A stretch of DNA of 51,421 nt from a virus: the IMG/VR virus record IMGVR_UViG_3300019886_000007, positions 1 through 51,421 of that record. One strand, written 5' to 3'. Numbering within the stretch: the stretch's first letter is position 1; every line of letters begins with the position of its first letter. Position numbers and translations under genes: made by a program. The notes under the pieces were generated by a model. That model was not told the DNA's origin, did no database searches, and saw nothing but the letters and a program-made list of their open reading frames with translations. Below, piece by piece: positions 24,968 to 32,414 of the stretch.

Positions 24968-25006
24968 ATATGGGGCTGGCCCCGTATCTGTGGCTGTATC
25001 TGTGGC
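24968..25006. repeat. GC hairpin followed by 12-bp tandem repeat
   Basis: ATATGGGG-CTGG-CCCCGTAT is an 8-bp inverted repeat with one G-T pair (24968-24987). It overlaps a tandem pair of (C/T)GTATCTGTGGC units at 24983-25006. No T-run follows. Possible protein-binding or mRNA-leader structure. Confidence 0.4.
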
Positions 25007-25370
25007 ATGTGGTATGCTATGTATCCCTGTGTAATTGTGTCGGTGACTCTCACCACAGGATGACAGAAGTAGAAAACTGGCTGGGCCTGACGGGCCTTGG
25101 AGATCATACTCCACACAGCCAATGTGTACAGATCAATCCACCTGTAACCGGAGGGGCCAGCAAATCTAAATAGGCTGTAGAAACGGGCCGCAACGGATGC
25201 GGATACACCTAGTGGCAGTATTGCCGATAATGGTGAATCTATCACGTAATTGTGTATATGCGGGCGGGGCCAGTCGCCAGTTTTCACCGCTTGCGCAAGA
25301 GGCAAGGCAGGTCACATCTAAGCCACTACCGGGCAAGGTGTTACCTAGCTGCCGCTACTTGCGCCCTCTA

Positions 25371-25399
25371 TTGACCTGAGACTGCCACTACTATATATT
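25371..25399 (+). promoter_or_regulatory. Early promoter, sigma70-like
   Basis: TTGACC (25371-25376), 17-bp spacer, TATATT (25394-25399): 5/6 matches in each hexamer. It is followed 58 bp later by the first early gene. An inverted repeat ACTGCC (25381-25386) / GGCAGT (25403-25408) brackets the -10 element and could be an operator. Confidence 0.75.
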
Positions 25400-25456
25400 A
25401 GAGGCAGTTAGATAGATGTACAGGTCACTTCCACCATTCTTTTGAGGATTCTACAA

Positions 25457-25942
25457 ATGACTGCTCCCGCCGTTGCTGCACCCGAGACTTCCGCCACTAC
25501 TGCGGATGAGACGAAAGCGCCTGTCGTGGATCATACTTGGCGTGAAGAGGAAATCACCGTCACCAAGATTCCGAATCACGAGGACGTGAAATTCAAAATC
25601 CGTTACAAGGTTTACAAGGGTTTCGATAACCTCGTGGCTGCGTTTGGTGGTCAGTCGGTGGCTGAGAATGTGCTTGCTGCTGCGCACGACAATCGTACCA
25701 AGGGCAAGGCGAGCACGACTATCCGCCAGAAGATGAAGAAGGGTGAAACTGTGGAGAAGGCAATTGCTGCCGCGCAAGCCGTTGCCGAGGCGTTTGTGTA
25801 TTCTGAGCGCGGAACGTCCGCCAAGAAGGTTGGCGAAGCTGTGCAGGAATTGCAGAAGGAAATCAGCACGCAGGGCCTCGACCCCGAGAAGATGGACGAG
25901 GCGCAGCTTCGTGAATGGATGCGCAGGTTTACGCAGCTTTAA
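25457..25942 (+). CDS. First early gene, unknown, 161 aa
   Basis: 161 aa. An Ala/Thr/Pro-rich N-terminus (to residue 25), a strand-rich centre (REEEITVTKIP, VKFKIRYKVYKG) and a helical C-terminal half (about 70-161) with many Lys/Glu residues. No family is recognised. Codons are more GC-rich than in neighbouring genes, and with the strong promoter this suggests very high early expression, as for host-takeover or nucleic-acid-binding proteins. ATG 25457 is preceded by GAGG 9 bases away. A TTG five codons upstream would place that site inside the gene. Confidence 0.65.
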   Translation: MTAPAVAAPETSATTADETKAPVVDHTWREEEITVTKIPNHEDVKFKIRYKVYKGFDNLVAAFGGQSVAENVLAAAHDNRTKGKASTTIRQKMKKGETVEKAIAAAQAVAEAFVYSERGTSAKKVGEAVQELQKEISTQGLDPEKMDEAQLREWMRRFTQL

Positions 25943-26036
25943 GTATCTGCTCCGCTCGCATATACACAGAACATGGGCGCCGCTTACACAGGGCGCTCAT
26001 TTCTTCCCCTCCGCTCACTCTCACTCTGAGGCATCT

Positions 26037-26222
26037 ATGTTCGGGTTTATGATTGGTCATACTGTGTATGGAGTCAGCGATACGTTAGAGGCGTGTCAAG
26101 AGATTCTAGCAGATTGGCGTTTCAAATGCCTAATTCATCCTCGTGGTGATGAGGCAGGAAAGAAACGGCTCAAATATCTAGATAGTGCAAAGTTTGTACA
26201 GATTACCCCCGTGTCCACATGA
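26037..26222 (+). CDS. Small early protein, 61 aa
   Basis: 61 aa: MFGFMIGHTVYGVSDTLEAC, then a helix and AGKKRLKYLDSAKFVQITPV. It has a GAGG site 5 bases before the ATG. Unknown function. The stop codon lies in the loop of the terminator at 26206-26235. The 94-bp gap upstream contains GCGCC/GGCGC repeats that could form a weak hairpin between it and the first early gene. Confidence 0.6.
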   Translation: MFGFMIGHTVYGVSDTLEACQEILADWRFKCLIHPRGDEAGKKRLKYLDSAKFVQITPVST

Positions 26223-26235
26223 ACGGGGTTTTTTT
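26206..26235 (+). terminator. Rho-independent terminator
   Basis: CCCCGT (26207-26212) pairs with ACGGGG (26223-26228) around a 10-base loop containing the TGA stop of the 61-aa gene, followed by seven T. It should end the first early transcript, separating these two highly expressed genes from the rest of the unit. Confidence 0.85.
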
Positions 26236-26345
26236 GTGCTGGCACCATATGTGAGTGAGTAGTCACGTTGAGCACTCACTTGCATAGCTGTGTATGCACG
26301 ATGTGGACAGGATACAGTACATACGCAATATACATAAAATACACT

Positions 26346-26613
26346 TGTATATTTCCAATTATCCCATCCAATTTCCAATTGGAAGCTTCGGGAGGCAGGC
26401 GCTGGCGTGTCCACTTGGACACAGGCAGGGGGTGTTAGGTTGTTATACATATAAAAAAAATATATAATAATACTACACAACGACTTACGAGGTCGGGGTG
26501 TCAAAAAAATTTCCAGTAAGGATTGGGGCATATCCCCCATGGGTGTTCCAATTGGAAAATGGATGGATGGATGGGTGGGATAATTGGACGGCGTGGAAAA
26601 TTGGAAATACACA
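26346..26613. other. Candidate replication origin: inverted TTGGA elements around an A/T tract
   Basis: Copy B of the TTGGA element (26351-26384) and copy C (26546-26588, with a tandem GGAT/GGGT expansion) are in opposite orientation; both carry the 12-bp palindrome TTCCAATTGGAA (26373-26384, 26546-26557). Between them lie GTGTCCA-CT-TGGACAC (26407-26422), an almost pure A/T tract (26447-26475) and CGAC/GTCG. Inverted iterons flanking an easily melted tract, in a non-coding gap next to replication genes, is the design of many origins. It could instead be a promoter/operator region. Confidence 0.45.
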
Positions 26614-26899
26614 GATTCACGAGTATATACACACACTCAAGTATATACACAGATACACGCTCACAGTTATATACTCAGTCGCCAGTATACATGAAATATA
26701 CACATTTGTGGCATGGTTCTTGCCGTTGTTGTGTACGTGCTACAAATGTGGTATACATACAACAACACCGTGAGTTAAATCGTTGTGGCGTCAGGAGTTA
26801 GGTATGGCACAGTCTATGCTACACTAGCTAGGAAAAAAGTTTCTGCTCATTCCTGTATATACACAGTAGTTTTACATTCACACTAGGGAGATTCTAAAA
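26614..26899. promoter_or_regulatory. Non-coding region with TATACAC repeats
   Basis: No gene is supported here. GTATATACAC occurs at 26623, 26641 and 26856, and shorter TATACA/ATACAC variants are scattered between them. CACATTTGT (26701-26709) and ACAAATGTG (26742-26750) are a 9-bp inverted repeat. It probably contains the promoter for 26900-27430, but I see no convincing -35/-10 pair. Confidence 0.45.
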
Positions 26900-27430
26900 A
26901 TGGCCGATGGTAGTGAATACTCTTCAGGGCAGCTAGAGAAATTCCTAGCGTTTGTGCAAGGTGCCGCAATTGCATCTATGCGCGAATTGGCCCCACACTA
27001 TAACCTGAATCCCGAAAAGTTGGACCTGAAATGGGATAATCGGTTAGGTGACGACGTTTGGAAGTATGAAATTCGTGACGGTCGCGGTACACTTATATTC
27101 GGTATGTCAGCAATTGACAAAAATTTCAAGTATACTCTGCACCACGCGCTTGACGTGCTAGGTAAGACCCCCTCACATCACGTTGTGGATTTTACCAGTA
27201 TACAGACTAACGAGTCACGTAATACTCGTATTAATGAGCGTTTTGAGTCTTTACATGAGGGCAAGAAATTACTTAAGCCGTCAGAATATGAAACCCACAC
27301 GTTTACCAGTGTTATGATGGTACACAAGAAATCCGGCCAGTCAGTAATGGTCAGCGGTGAAGGTTTAGCCGCATTCAACCTGCAAACGGAAGCGTACATG
27401 TTACTGTGTAAGAAAGTGTTGGATATCTAA
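26900..27430 (+). CDS. Hypothetical early protein, 176 aa
   Basis: 176 aa, alpha/beta: an N-terminal helix (GQLEKFLAFVQGAAIASMRE), charged central part, and a C-terminus (MMVHKKSGQSVMVSGEGLAA) ending in a helix. The last part faintly resembles the end of peptide-release-factor-like (RF-1) domains, but no GGQ is present, so I do not assign it. A strong GGGAG site lies 9 bases before the ATG. It is followed one base later by the SNF2-type helicase. Confidence 0.6.
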   Translation: MADGSEYSSGQLEKFLAFVQGAAIASMRELAPHYNLNPEKLDLKWDNRLGDDVWKYEIRDGRGTLIFGMSAIDKNFKYTLHHALDVLGKTPSHHVVDFTSIQTNESRNTRINERFESLHEGKKLLKPSEYETHTFTSVMMVHKKSGQSVMVSGEGLAAFNLQTEAYMLLCKKVLDI

Positions 27431-27431
27431 C

Positions 27432-29711
27432 ATGAGTCAAGAAGATATCGACCGCTTACGCGCGGAAGAGATGGAATTAGAAAACGCAATTAAATCGTTG
27501 CGTGAGAAGCGTAAGGCGCTTGAAGAGGAAGAGAAGCGTATAAAGGAATTGGCGCGGCCTATTGAAATTCGCGTCGTCAAATTCGAGATTGGCGAACAGG
27601 AAGTTACATTCCACACTTCCACCGTGCGCACAGATTTCGTGGACTATGCAACAAACTTGGATCATGCGCGATTTGGTGGCGCAGGATCATTTGTTGTATC
27701 GCGTGACGGATTCCTGATAATGCTAGGCGAGTATCTGGCATCCGGCCTGAATATGCAGAAGCCAGATGGTGGCGTTGTACCGATCAATGAATCAATCTAC
27801 GCGCAATTCAATCTCGTATTCAAGGATGGTACGCCAGATCGTGAAACGGTGAACATCTTTACACGTATCATTCACAATGAACGTACACCCGATTACATCG
27901 TTGACATTGATAAGAAGCAATACAGTGTTGTCCTCTACAATCACGCTCCCGCTAATCCATTCTCCGGTATCCCCGGTACACGCTGGGCAGTCGCAGCAGA
28001 TAAGACTCACGATAATGTAATCGTTCCACTATCTGAGGGGTGGAGATTATACGAGCGTTTAATGGCTGTGGCTCCCAAGTATATCACGCAATGGAGCGAC
28101 GAAGCATTAGCAACGGCCATTGCACAAGCTGAGAAGCGTAACAAACTGCTCGCGATTCTCAAATGCGAGGACTACGATATAGATGCAATGTTCATGAATG
28201 GGTACACGCTTCGCCCATTCCAGCGCGTAGGTGTTGCATACGCGGAAGCTGCCGAAGGTAGATGGATGACATGGGATGAAATGGGGCTGGGCAAAACATG
28301 GCAGGAGTTAGCATTTGTGTGGAGGCAAATTCTCAAGAGACGTGCTGAGAAAGCATTAGACGAGAAAGTAAGAAAGTATAAAGCACTATTCGTGGTCCCT
28401 GCGAATCTCATTATTAACTGGAAGCGTGAGATATTGAATCTCACAGGTATTCATGCGCATATCCTCTCCGGTCGCGCACCAAACAATGCCGATATCATGG
28501 CAATGATGAGCGGCAATCCTGAAATCTTCATCATTAACTATGATGCATTAGCTACACGCAAGGTTATTGAACCGTATATCACGAAGCATACAGATGGACG
28601 TGATGTACTACACAAGGAAGAGGAAGTATGGCCATGGGTGGACCTGTTTAATCAAATGGGCTTCTCATTCATTGGATTTGACGAGGGCCATTACCTCAAG
28701 AATAGTGAATCTCTCCGCTCGCAAGCTGGCCGGATGCTCAAGAATTCATTACACGCATCCATCGCCACAGGTACACCCGTTGTAAATCGTGTAGATGAGT
28801 TGTGGCCCCTCTTGAATATCATTGATCCAGACACGTTCCCATATGAGCAGACATTCACCACACAGTATGGTGATGGCAAGTATGCACGTAACGTGGATCA
28901 ATTGCGTGAGGTGCTCAAATTCATTGCCATAAGGAGATTAAAGAAGGACGTTGTTAAAGATCTGCCGCCTATCAATGAGATTGTGAAGTATTTTGAATTG
29001 CCACCCAAGGCGCGTAAGTTGTACGACAAAGTGCTCGCGGGTGTATACACAATCATGGCGGATTGGGACCCGTCACAAGCTGGTAGTCAGATGAAGATTA
29101 CCAGTATGCTTGCGCAGATTATGAGGCTTAAACAGATTGCATCTATCGCCAAGATTGATTTCGTTGCTGATCTTGCGGTGGAGCAATATGATTCTGCACC
29201 TGAGGATGAAGTTAATAACAAGGTTATCATCTTTACACAGTTTGTACCTGTTGCCAATGCCATTGCGCGTAGATTAGGTGCGGAGGCATTATGTCTAACT
29301 GGACAAGTAGAAGCTGGCACCGCTCGTACACAGATTGAGGATCAATTCCAGAATGATCCCAACATTCACTTCCTCGTATGCACGAAAGGTGTAGCACAGG
29401 AGGGATTAAATCTCACGCGGGCAGGATACGTAATCAAAGCTGATCTATTCTGGACACCGAAGGACCACGACCAGTGTATCGGTCGCGCATATGGACGGTT
29501 AAGTAATCTACATGGTGCCAACGTCACGTATTGCGTAGCTGATGACACAATTGAGGAATGGATTCAGGAGATTATCCATACCAAGCGTGCATTGATTGGT
29601 CAGGTTGTAGATGGACGTGTAGTAACTGGCGACGAGTCTGTTGCTGGCGAATTGCTCGCACGTATGAAGGAAGCGATGGGCGAAGCTAGACGTAACTTGA
29701 AGAAGGAGTAG
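27432..29711 (+). CDS. SNF2-family (superfamily 2) DNA helicase/translocase
   Basis: 759 aa. Residues 1-42 are a charged coiled coil, followed by an uncharacterised domain to about 250. The SF2 core then follows: Q-like box TLRPFQRVGVAY (259-270), motif I DEMGLGKT (282-289), motif II DEGH (417-420), motif III SIATGTPVVN (443-452), and in lobe 2 motif V QEGLNLTRA and motif VI QCIGRAYGR. The DEGH box and QEGLNL are typical of SNF2-type translocases. It uses ATP to move on duplex DNA, probably in replication, recombination or displacement of host proteins. Confidence 0.88.
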   Translation: MSQEDIDRLRAEEMELENAIKSLREKRKALEEEEKRIKELARPIEIRVVKFEIGEQEVTFHTSTVRTDFVDYATNLDHARFGGAGSFVVSRDGFLIMLGEYLASGLNMQKPDGGVVPINESIYAQFNLVFKDGTPDRETVNIFTRIIHNERTPDYIVDIDKKQYSVVLYNHAPANPFSGIPGTRWAVAADKTHDNVIVPLSEGWRLYERLMAVAPKYITQWSDEALATAIAQAEKRNKLLAILKCEDYDIDAMFMNGYTLRPFQRVGVAYAEAAEGRWMTWDEMGLGKTWQELAFVWRQILKRRAEKALDEKVRKYKALFVVPANLIINWKREILNLTGIHAHILSGRAPNNADIMAMMSGNPEIFIINYDALATRKVIEPYITKHTDGRDVLHKEEEVWPWVDLFNQMGFSFIGFDEGHYLKNSESLRSQAGRMLKNSLHASIATGTPVVNRVDELWPLLNIIDPDTFPYEQTFTTQYGDGKYARNVDQLREVLKFIAIRRLKKDVVKDLPPINEIVKYFELPPKARKLYDKVLAGVYTIMADWDPSQAGSQMKITSMLAQIMRLKQIASIAKIDFVADLAVEQYDSAPEDEVNNKVIIFTQFVPVANAIARRLGAEALCLTGQVEAGTARTQIEDQFQNDPNIHFLVCTKGVAQEGLNLTRAGYVIKADLFWTPKDHDQCIGRAYGRLSNLHGANVTYCVADDTIEEWIQEIIHTKRALIGQVVDGRVVTGDESVAGELLARMKEAMGEARRNLKKE

Positions 29712-29713
29712 AT

Positions 29714-29854
29714 ATGACAAACGTTGTGTACTTCTCACGCAGAGATAAGAAGTGGTCACCATTTCGTTGGCGCTGGACATTCTGGAAGTGGACGTGTGTG
29801 GATGAAATGGAATCCACAGCAAAGCTTCCAGAGAATATCTATCAGGGGGCCTAG
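29714..29854 (+). CDS. Small Trp/Arg-rich protein, 46 aa
   Basis: 46 aa (MTNVVYFSRRDKKW then SPFRWRWTFWKWTCVD). The unusual cluster of six Trp among basic residues (15-27) suggests membrane-surface or nucleic-acid contact. It begins two bases after the helicase stop, with AAGGAG upstream. Function unknown. Confidence 0.5.
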   Translation: MTNVVYFSRRDKKWSPFRWRWTFWKWTCVDEMESTAKLPENIYQGA

Positions 29855-29857
29855 CAC

Positions 29858-30043
29858 ATGATTACACTCCGACAGATGCTAGACGCAATGGCGATTCCAT
29901 ATGTGGATGATGGGTCGCCAGAGTTAGATTACGAGTTACGTATCACTGATCCTGATTTGGAAGGTGATGATGAAATCAAAGGTATGGTAAACGATCACGA
30001 AGAGAAGCGTATTGTCCTATCTACGGAGGTAATAGGATCATGA
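29858..30043 (+). CDS. Small acidic protein, 61 aa
   Basis: 61 aa, MITLRQMLDAMAIPYVDDG at the start and many Asp/Glu (DPDLEGDDEIKG). No family recognised. A GGGGG tract precedes the ATG, and it overlaps the next gene by 4 bp (ATGA). Confidence 0.5.
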   Translation: MITLRQMLDAMAIPYVDDGSPELDYELRITDPDLEGDDEIKGMVNDHEEKRIVLSTEVIGS

Positions 30044-30228
30044 TGGACCTACTCCCGTTGTACATGTTCTATCTCGTGAAGATGTTATGGTATGACGAGA
30101 TGGATAAGCAATTCGATACTGTATATGTGGCCCCGCAAGGCGAAACGTGTATAGATTTAAGCACGGGTTGCCATACACAATACGAAATTGCACACTGGTA
30201 TGATGCGACTGGAGGCGTAGCACCATGA
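30040..30228 (+). CDS. Hypothetical protein, 62 aa
   Basis: 62 aa with a hydrophobic N-terminal segment (MDLLPLYMFYLVKMLW) that may be membrane-associated, then a polar part with two Cys (ETCIDLSTGCH). GGAGG lies 10 bases upstream and it overlaps both neighbours by ATGA. Confidence 0.5.
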   Translation: MMDLLPLYMFYLVKMLWYDEMDKQFDTVYVAPQGETCIDLSTGCHTQYEIAHWYDATGGVAP

Positions 30229-30398
30229 ATCCATTTGTGAATTCACAGTGGCGTAAGCTCACAGAGGTACTTGGCGTTATTCCTATAGAATTCAAGATTA
30301 TTGCTATACAAATGGCAAAAGATGCTGTACGTGCAGGTGAACAAGCAATGGTTGAGTTCCGTACAAATGAGGATGCATTAACAAGAATCAAGAGATGA
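30225..30398 (+). CDS. Hypothetical protein, 57 aa
   Basis: 57 aa, helical and basic/amphipathic (VIPIEFKIIAIQMAKDAVRA). The start and stop overlap neighbouring genes as ATGA. Unknown function. Confidence 0.5.
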   Translation: MNPFVNSQWRKLTEVLGVIPIEFKIIAIQMAKDAVRAGEQAMVEFRTNEDALTRIKR

Positions 30399-30508
30399 CC
30401 ATTCAACCACGCCACCTTACATGGTGGGAGCGCATTGTTATAGCTATCGGCGTATTCGTGTACGCAGGTTACGTGCTTGGAATCATTGGTGGTAGATACA
30501 CACCATAA
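30395..30508 (+). CDS. Small membrane protein, 37 aa
   Basis: 37 aa: polar MTIQPRHLTWWER, then one transmembrane segment (IVIAIGVFVYAGYVLGIIGG) and a short tail. ATGA overlap with the previous gene. Unknown role; one of several single-span mini-proteins in this unit. Confidence 0.5.
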   Translation: MTIQPRHLTWWERIVIAIGVFVYAGYVLGIIGGRYTP

Positions 30509-30551
30509 CATCGCTAATAGATTTGTGGGTACACGCAAGAATCGTGCCAGC

Positions 30552-30580
30552 TTGACTTTTTTACAACACTTTATTACATT
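30552..30580 (+). promoter_or_regulatory. Middle promoter, sigma70-like
   Basis: TTGACT (30552-30557), 17-bp spacer, TACATT (30575-30580), in the gap between 30508 and 30622. It has the same hexamer style and spacing as the promoters at 25371 and 33809. It would transcribe the 58-aa gene, tRNA-Lys and the genes beyond. Confidence 0.7.
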
Positions 30581-30621
30581 GGTAGTGACGGGCAACATAT
30601 ACACTAAACGGGAGATATACA

Positions 30622-30798
30622 ATGTTCGACGCAACTGTGGCCGAAGCTGCGCATTGGTCCAGTATTATGAAGCAGTCTCTGCGTGGTGTATACGTGAAAG
30701 AGAGTACCGATATTCCTCCTGCTATTATTGAAGAGGCGGAAGTGTTGGAGAATCAGACCGTGATTGATGCCGGTGATCGTGTGTTGTTCTACAAGTAG
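30622..30798 (+). CDS. Hypothetical protein, 58 aa
   Basis: 58 aa: MFDATVAEAAHWSSIMKQSL, ..., VLENQTVIDAGDRVLFYK. Compact alpha/beta, with a GGGAG site 9 bases upstream, and it is the first gene after the promoter at 30552. Unknown. Ten bases downstream the tRNA-Lys begins. Confidence 0.6.
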   Translation: MFDATVAEAAHWSSIMKQSLRGVYVKESTDIPPAIIEEAEVLENQTVIDAGDRVLFYK

Positions 30799-30808
30799 AA
30801 AGATAGGA

Positions 30809-30881
30809 GGACACATAACTCAACTGGTAGAGTAGCGGACTTTTAATCCGCAAGTTGTGGGTTCAAATCCCACTGTGTCCA
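30809..30881 (+). tRNA. tRNA-Lys (anticodon UUU)
   Basis: A 73-nt cloverleaf: acceptor GGACACA/TGTGTCC, D-arm with CAACTGGTAGAG, anticodon stem GCGGA/TCCGC with loop CTTTTAA (anticodon TTT), T-arm GTGGG-TTCAAAT-CCCAC, discriminator A. CCA is not encoded. A start codon follows only two bases later (30884). Confidence 0.95.
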
Positions 30882-30883
30882 TT

Positions 30884-31015
30884 ATGAAAACATATGAGAT
30901 GGTAATAGCATTCAGGTTTAACTGGCTACCATTCCTTATTGGAATAGTAATAGGGTATGTAGCGAGAGCATTGTGGGTTAGTTATGTAATACATAATGGG
31001 TACGGGAGATGGTAG
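30884..31015 (+). CDS. Small membrane protein, 43 aa, next to tRNA-Lys
   Basis: 43 aa: MKTYEMVIAFRFNW, a transmembrane segment (LPFLIGIVIGYVARALWV), then a polar end. The ATG lies two bases after the tRNA discriminator, so no ribosome-binding site can exist outside the tRNA. Translation may be leaderless after tRNA processing. Unknown function. Confidence 0.5.
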   Translation: MKTYEMVIAFRFNWLPFLIGIVIGYVARALWVSYVIHNGYGRW

Positions 31016-31016
31016 A

Positions 31017-31283
31017 ATGATGTATAGCTTTAGTTGCACATGTGGTGAAGATCAAGAAATAGATATCACCGTTACATACGGTGGTTCTTCTGGTTCGTTT
31101 GGCCTCCCCGAAACAAGTTATCCACCCGAAGGTGCCGAGTGGCACGTAGATAAAGATATCATATGTGAAGGGTGTGGGAGGAAATGGGATAATACTAGTA
31201 TGAGTGAGAAGTTTGAGGATGATATACAACAGCAGATTGCTGAAGCACATTATGATCGTGGAGAAGAGGACTACGAGGGATAG
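31017..31283 (+). CDS. Zinc-ribbon-like protein, 88 aa
   Basis: 88 aa with C-T-C near residues 7-9 (FSCTCGEDQ) and C-x2-C near 50-53 (ICEGCGRKW): two knuckles fit one zinc ribbon. An acidic helical tail follows (SEKFEDDIQQQIAEAH). The ATG at 31017 is 8 bases after GGAG; an ATG seven codons upstream would lie inside the preceding gene. Unknown role. Confidence 0.55.
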   Translation: MMYSFSCTCGEDQEIDITVTYGGSSGSFGLPETSYPPEGAEWHVDKDIICEGCGRKWDNTSMSEKFEDDIQQQIAEAHYDRGEEDYEG

Positions 31284-31294
31284 CGTCCGTGTAA

Positions 31295-31329
31295 GCCTCC
31301 ATATAGTCCACAGTAAGACTAGGGGAGGT
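31295..31329 (+). promoter_or_regulatory. Hairpin sequestering a ribosome-binding site
   Basis: GCCTCC (31295-31300) pairs with GGAGGT (31324-31329), the ribosome-binding site of the gene at 31338. Inside this, TAGTC (31304-31308) pairs with GACTA (31317-31321). The site is therefore fully hidden in a two-part stem of 11 pairs. An RNA thermometer or other translation switch is possible. Confidence 0.55.
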
Positions 31330-31337
31330 TGCTCTAT

Positions 31338-31484
31338 ATGTTCAAGTCTCTTCGTAATCGCAAGGGTTTCATGGAACCAGTAACGTGGGCAGTTCTTGGT
31401 ATCGCGTACATGACAGCAGCGTTTTGGCTTATTGTTCTCAAGATGAGTCAAGATGCTGGTGGTACTGTAGAGAAGTGGTTCTAA
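31338..31484 (+). CDS. Small membrane protein, 48 aa
   Basis: 48 aa: basic N-terminus MFKSLRNRKGF, one transmembrane segment (VTWAVLGIAYMTAAFWLIVL) and a polar C-terminus. Its strong GGGGAGG site is held in the hairpin at 31295-31329, so expression is probably conditional. Could be an inner-membrane effector such as a superinfection or lysis modulator; not determined. Confidence 0.55.
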   Translation: MFKSLRNRKGFMEPVTWAVLGIAYMTAAFWLIVLKMSQDAGGTVEKWF

Positions 31485-31500
31485 CGTAATCTCCAGAGGC

Positions 31501-31528
31501 TTACACGGGCCTTACACGTAGGTTACAC
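31501..31528. repeat. Three TTACAC repeats at 11-bp period
   Basis: TTACAC begins at 31501, 31512 and 31523, i.e. on one face of the helix, just upstream of the gene at 31542. A protein-binding array is possible. Confidence 0.45.
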
Positions 31529-31541
31529 AGTTGAGGGTCAT

Positions 31542-31868
31542 ATGATTCATCTGGTGATAGACAATTTAGGTAGGCGTAAAGAATACGCAGAAGGTGATGC
31601 GTTATGGTTATTGGCCCGCTCCACAATTGTTGCGTGTGCAGTCCCGCATTACGATGATTCGCATACTGGTGCATTCATAGACAAATGTGAAGCTACAGTC
31701 TATCATCCCGGTACACGTAATAACCACATCATATCTATGGAAGATGTAGACTCACGTCTCAAAGAGCGTCCTGTTGTAGACACCGCAATCATGTGTCAAC
31801 GTTGCAAACAATCTATCGAATCATGTACGTGTCCACCACGCGGTATACCAGCTAGAGGGGATGCGTAA
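31542..31868 (+). CDS. Hypothetical protein with C-terminal Cys cluster, 108 aa
   Basis: 108 aa. Ends with CQRCKQSIESCTC (about residues 85-97), a possible one-zinc knuckle. The N-terminal part is alpha/beta. Weak ribosome-binding site (GAGG). It overlaps the next gene (TAATG). Function unknown. Confidence 0.55.
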   Translation: MIHLVIDNLGRRKEYAEGDALWLLARSTIVACAVPHYDDSHTGAFIDKCEATVYHPGTRNNHIISMEDVDSRLKERPVVDTAIMCQRCKQSIESCTCPPRGIPARGDA

Positions 31869-32065
31869 TGGCTAAGGTACCTGTACGTACAGCACAGCGT
31901 GTAGCTTTAGAAACAGGTAACGATCTTGTAATTATTATTGCGTGGAATCCTGATGGCAACATGACGGAAATTGCTACATATGGTGCAACTAAAAGTCTAT
32001 GTAAGTATGCAGCAGATCGTGGTAGAAGCATCGCAAAGTTTCTAGGACTAACAATAGATGACTGA
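31868..32065 (+). CDS. Hypothetical protein, 65 aa
   Basis: 65 aa, with a basic first strand, LVIIIAWNPDGN in the middle and a C-terminal helix (LCKYAADRGRSIAKFL). Compact alpha/beta and overlapping both neighbours. Family unknown. Confidence 0.5.
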   Translation: MAKVPVRTAQRVALETGNDLVIIIAWNPDGNMTEIATYGATKSLCKYAADRGRSIAKFLGLTIDD

Positions 32066-32414
32066 TCTATCAGCAGATACGATAGCATTCTTAAAGCAGA
32101 GTGGCGAGAAGGCCGCCACCTATGGTCATATAATTATGGCGGCCCAAATACATGAAGCGATATCTACATTACACCAAGTATGTAATCAACTACCAAAAGG
32201 GGAGGATAACTATGAATCTCGTGTAATGTTTCTCAACGGCGCTATCAAGATTCTAGAGAAAGAATTACAACGCAACCTAGATAGCGCAATCACTCACTGG
32301 ATTCTAGTACGGAGGCAATATGGCGCGAAAGAAACTACGGTGGCAGCAGACAGCAAAGGGTCGCAAGAAAATGAGCGAGATAGCGACTCTCCGACACGCA
32401 CAGAAGAAGGCTGA
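32058..32414 (+). CDS. Helical hypothetical protein, 118 aa
   Basis: 118 aa, mostly helical (residues 5-80; HEAISTLHQVCNQLP, LNGAIKILEKELQRN), with a disordered charged tail. Its last 95 bp are shared in another frame with the next gene, which suits the low-complexity tail. Confidence 0.5.
   Translation: MTDLSADTIAFLKQSGEKAATYGHIIMAAQIHEAISTLHQVCNQLPKGEDNYESRVMFLNGAIKILEKELQRNLDSAITHWILVRRQYGAKETTVAADSKGSQENERDSDSPTRTEEG

Larger units (their letters stand above)
24528..25456. promoter_or_regulatory. Divergent control region between late and early units
   Basis: 929 bp with no well-supported gene. It holds, left to right, a TTGGA element (24619-24657), two CTAGTTCGTA direct repeats, an ACCCCC/GGGGGT hairpin (24809-24823), a minus-strand TATAAT with an overlapping palindrome (24868-24889), a GGGG/CCCC hairpin followed by a 12-bp tandem repeat (24968-25006), and the early promoter (25371-25399). 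The two transcription units diverge from it. Confidence 0.75.

Noticed and set aside
24710-25305. Long open frames on both strands of the divergent region
   Set aside because: They overlap one another, lack ribosome-binding sites and have Cys/His/Tyr-rich compositions typical of non-coding repeats.
26498-26801. Two 91-92-aa plus-strand frames
   Set aside because: They run through the repeat-rich candidate origin and have no ribosome-binding site.
26900-27430. Release-factor-like function
   Set aside because: Only the last segment faintly resembles an RF-1 end, and the GGQ motif is absent.
30038-30634. 198-aa minus-strand reading frame
   Set aside because: Antisense to a chain of overlapping plus-strand genes and a promoter; composition is not protein-like.
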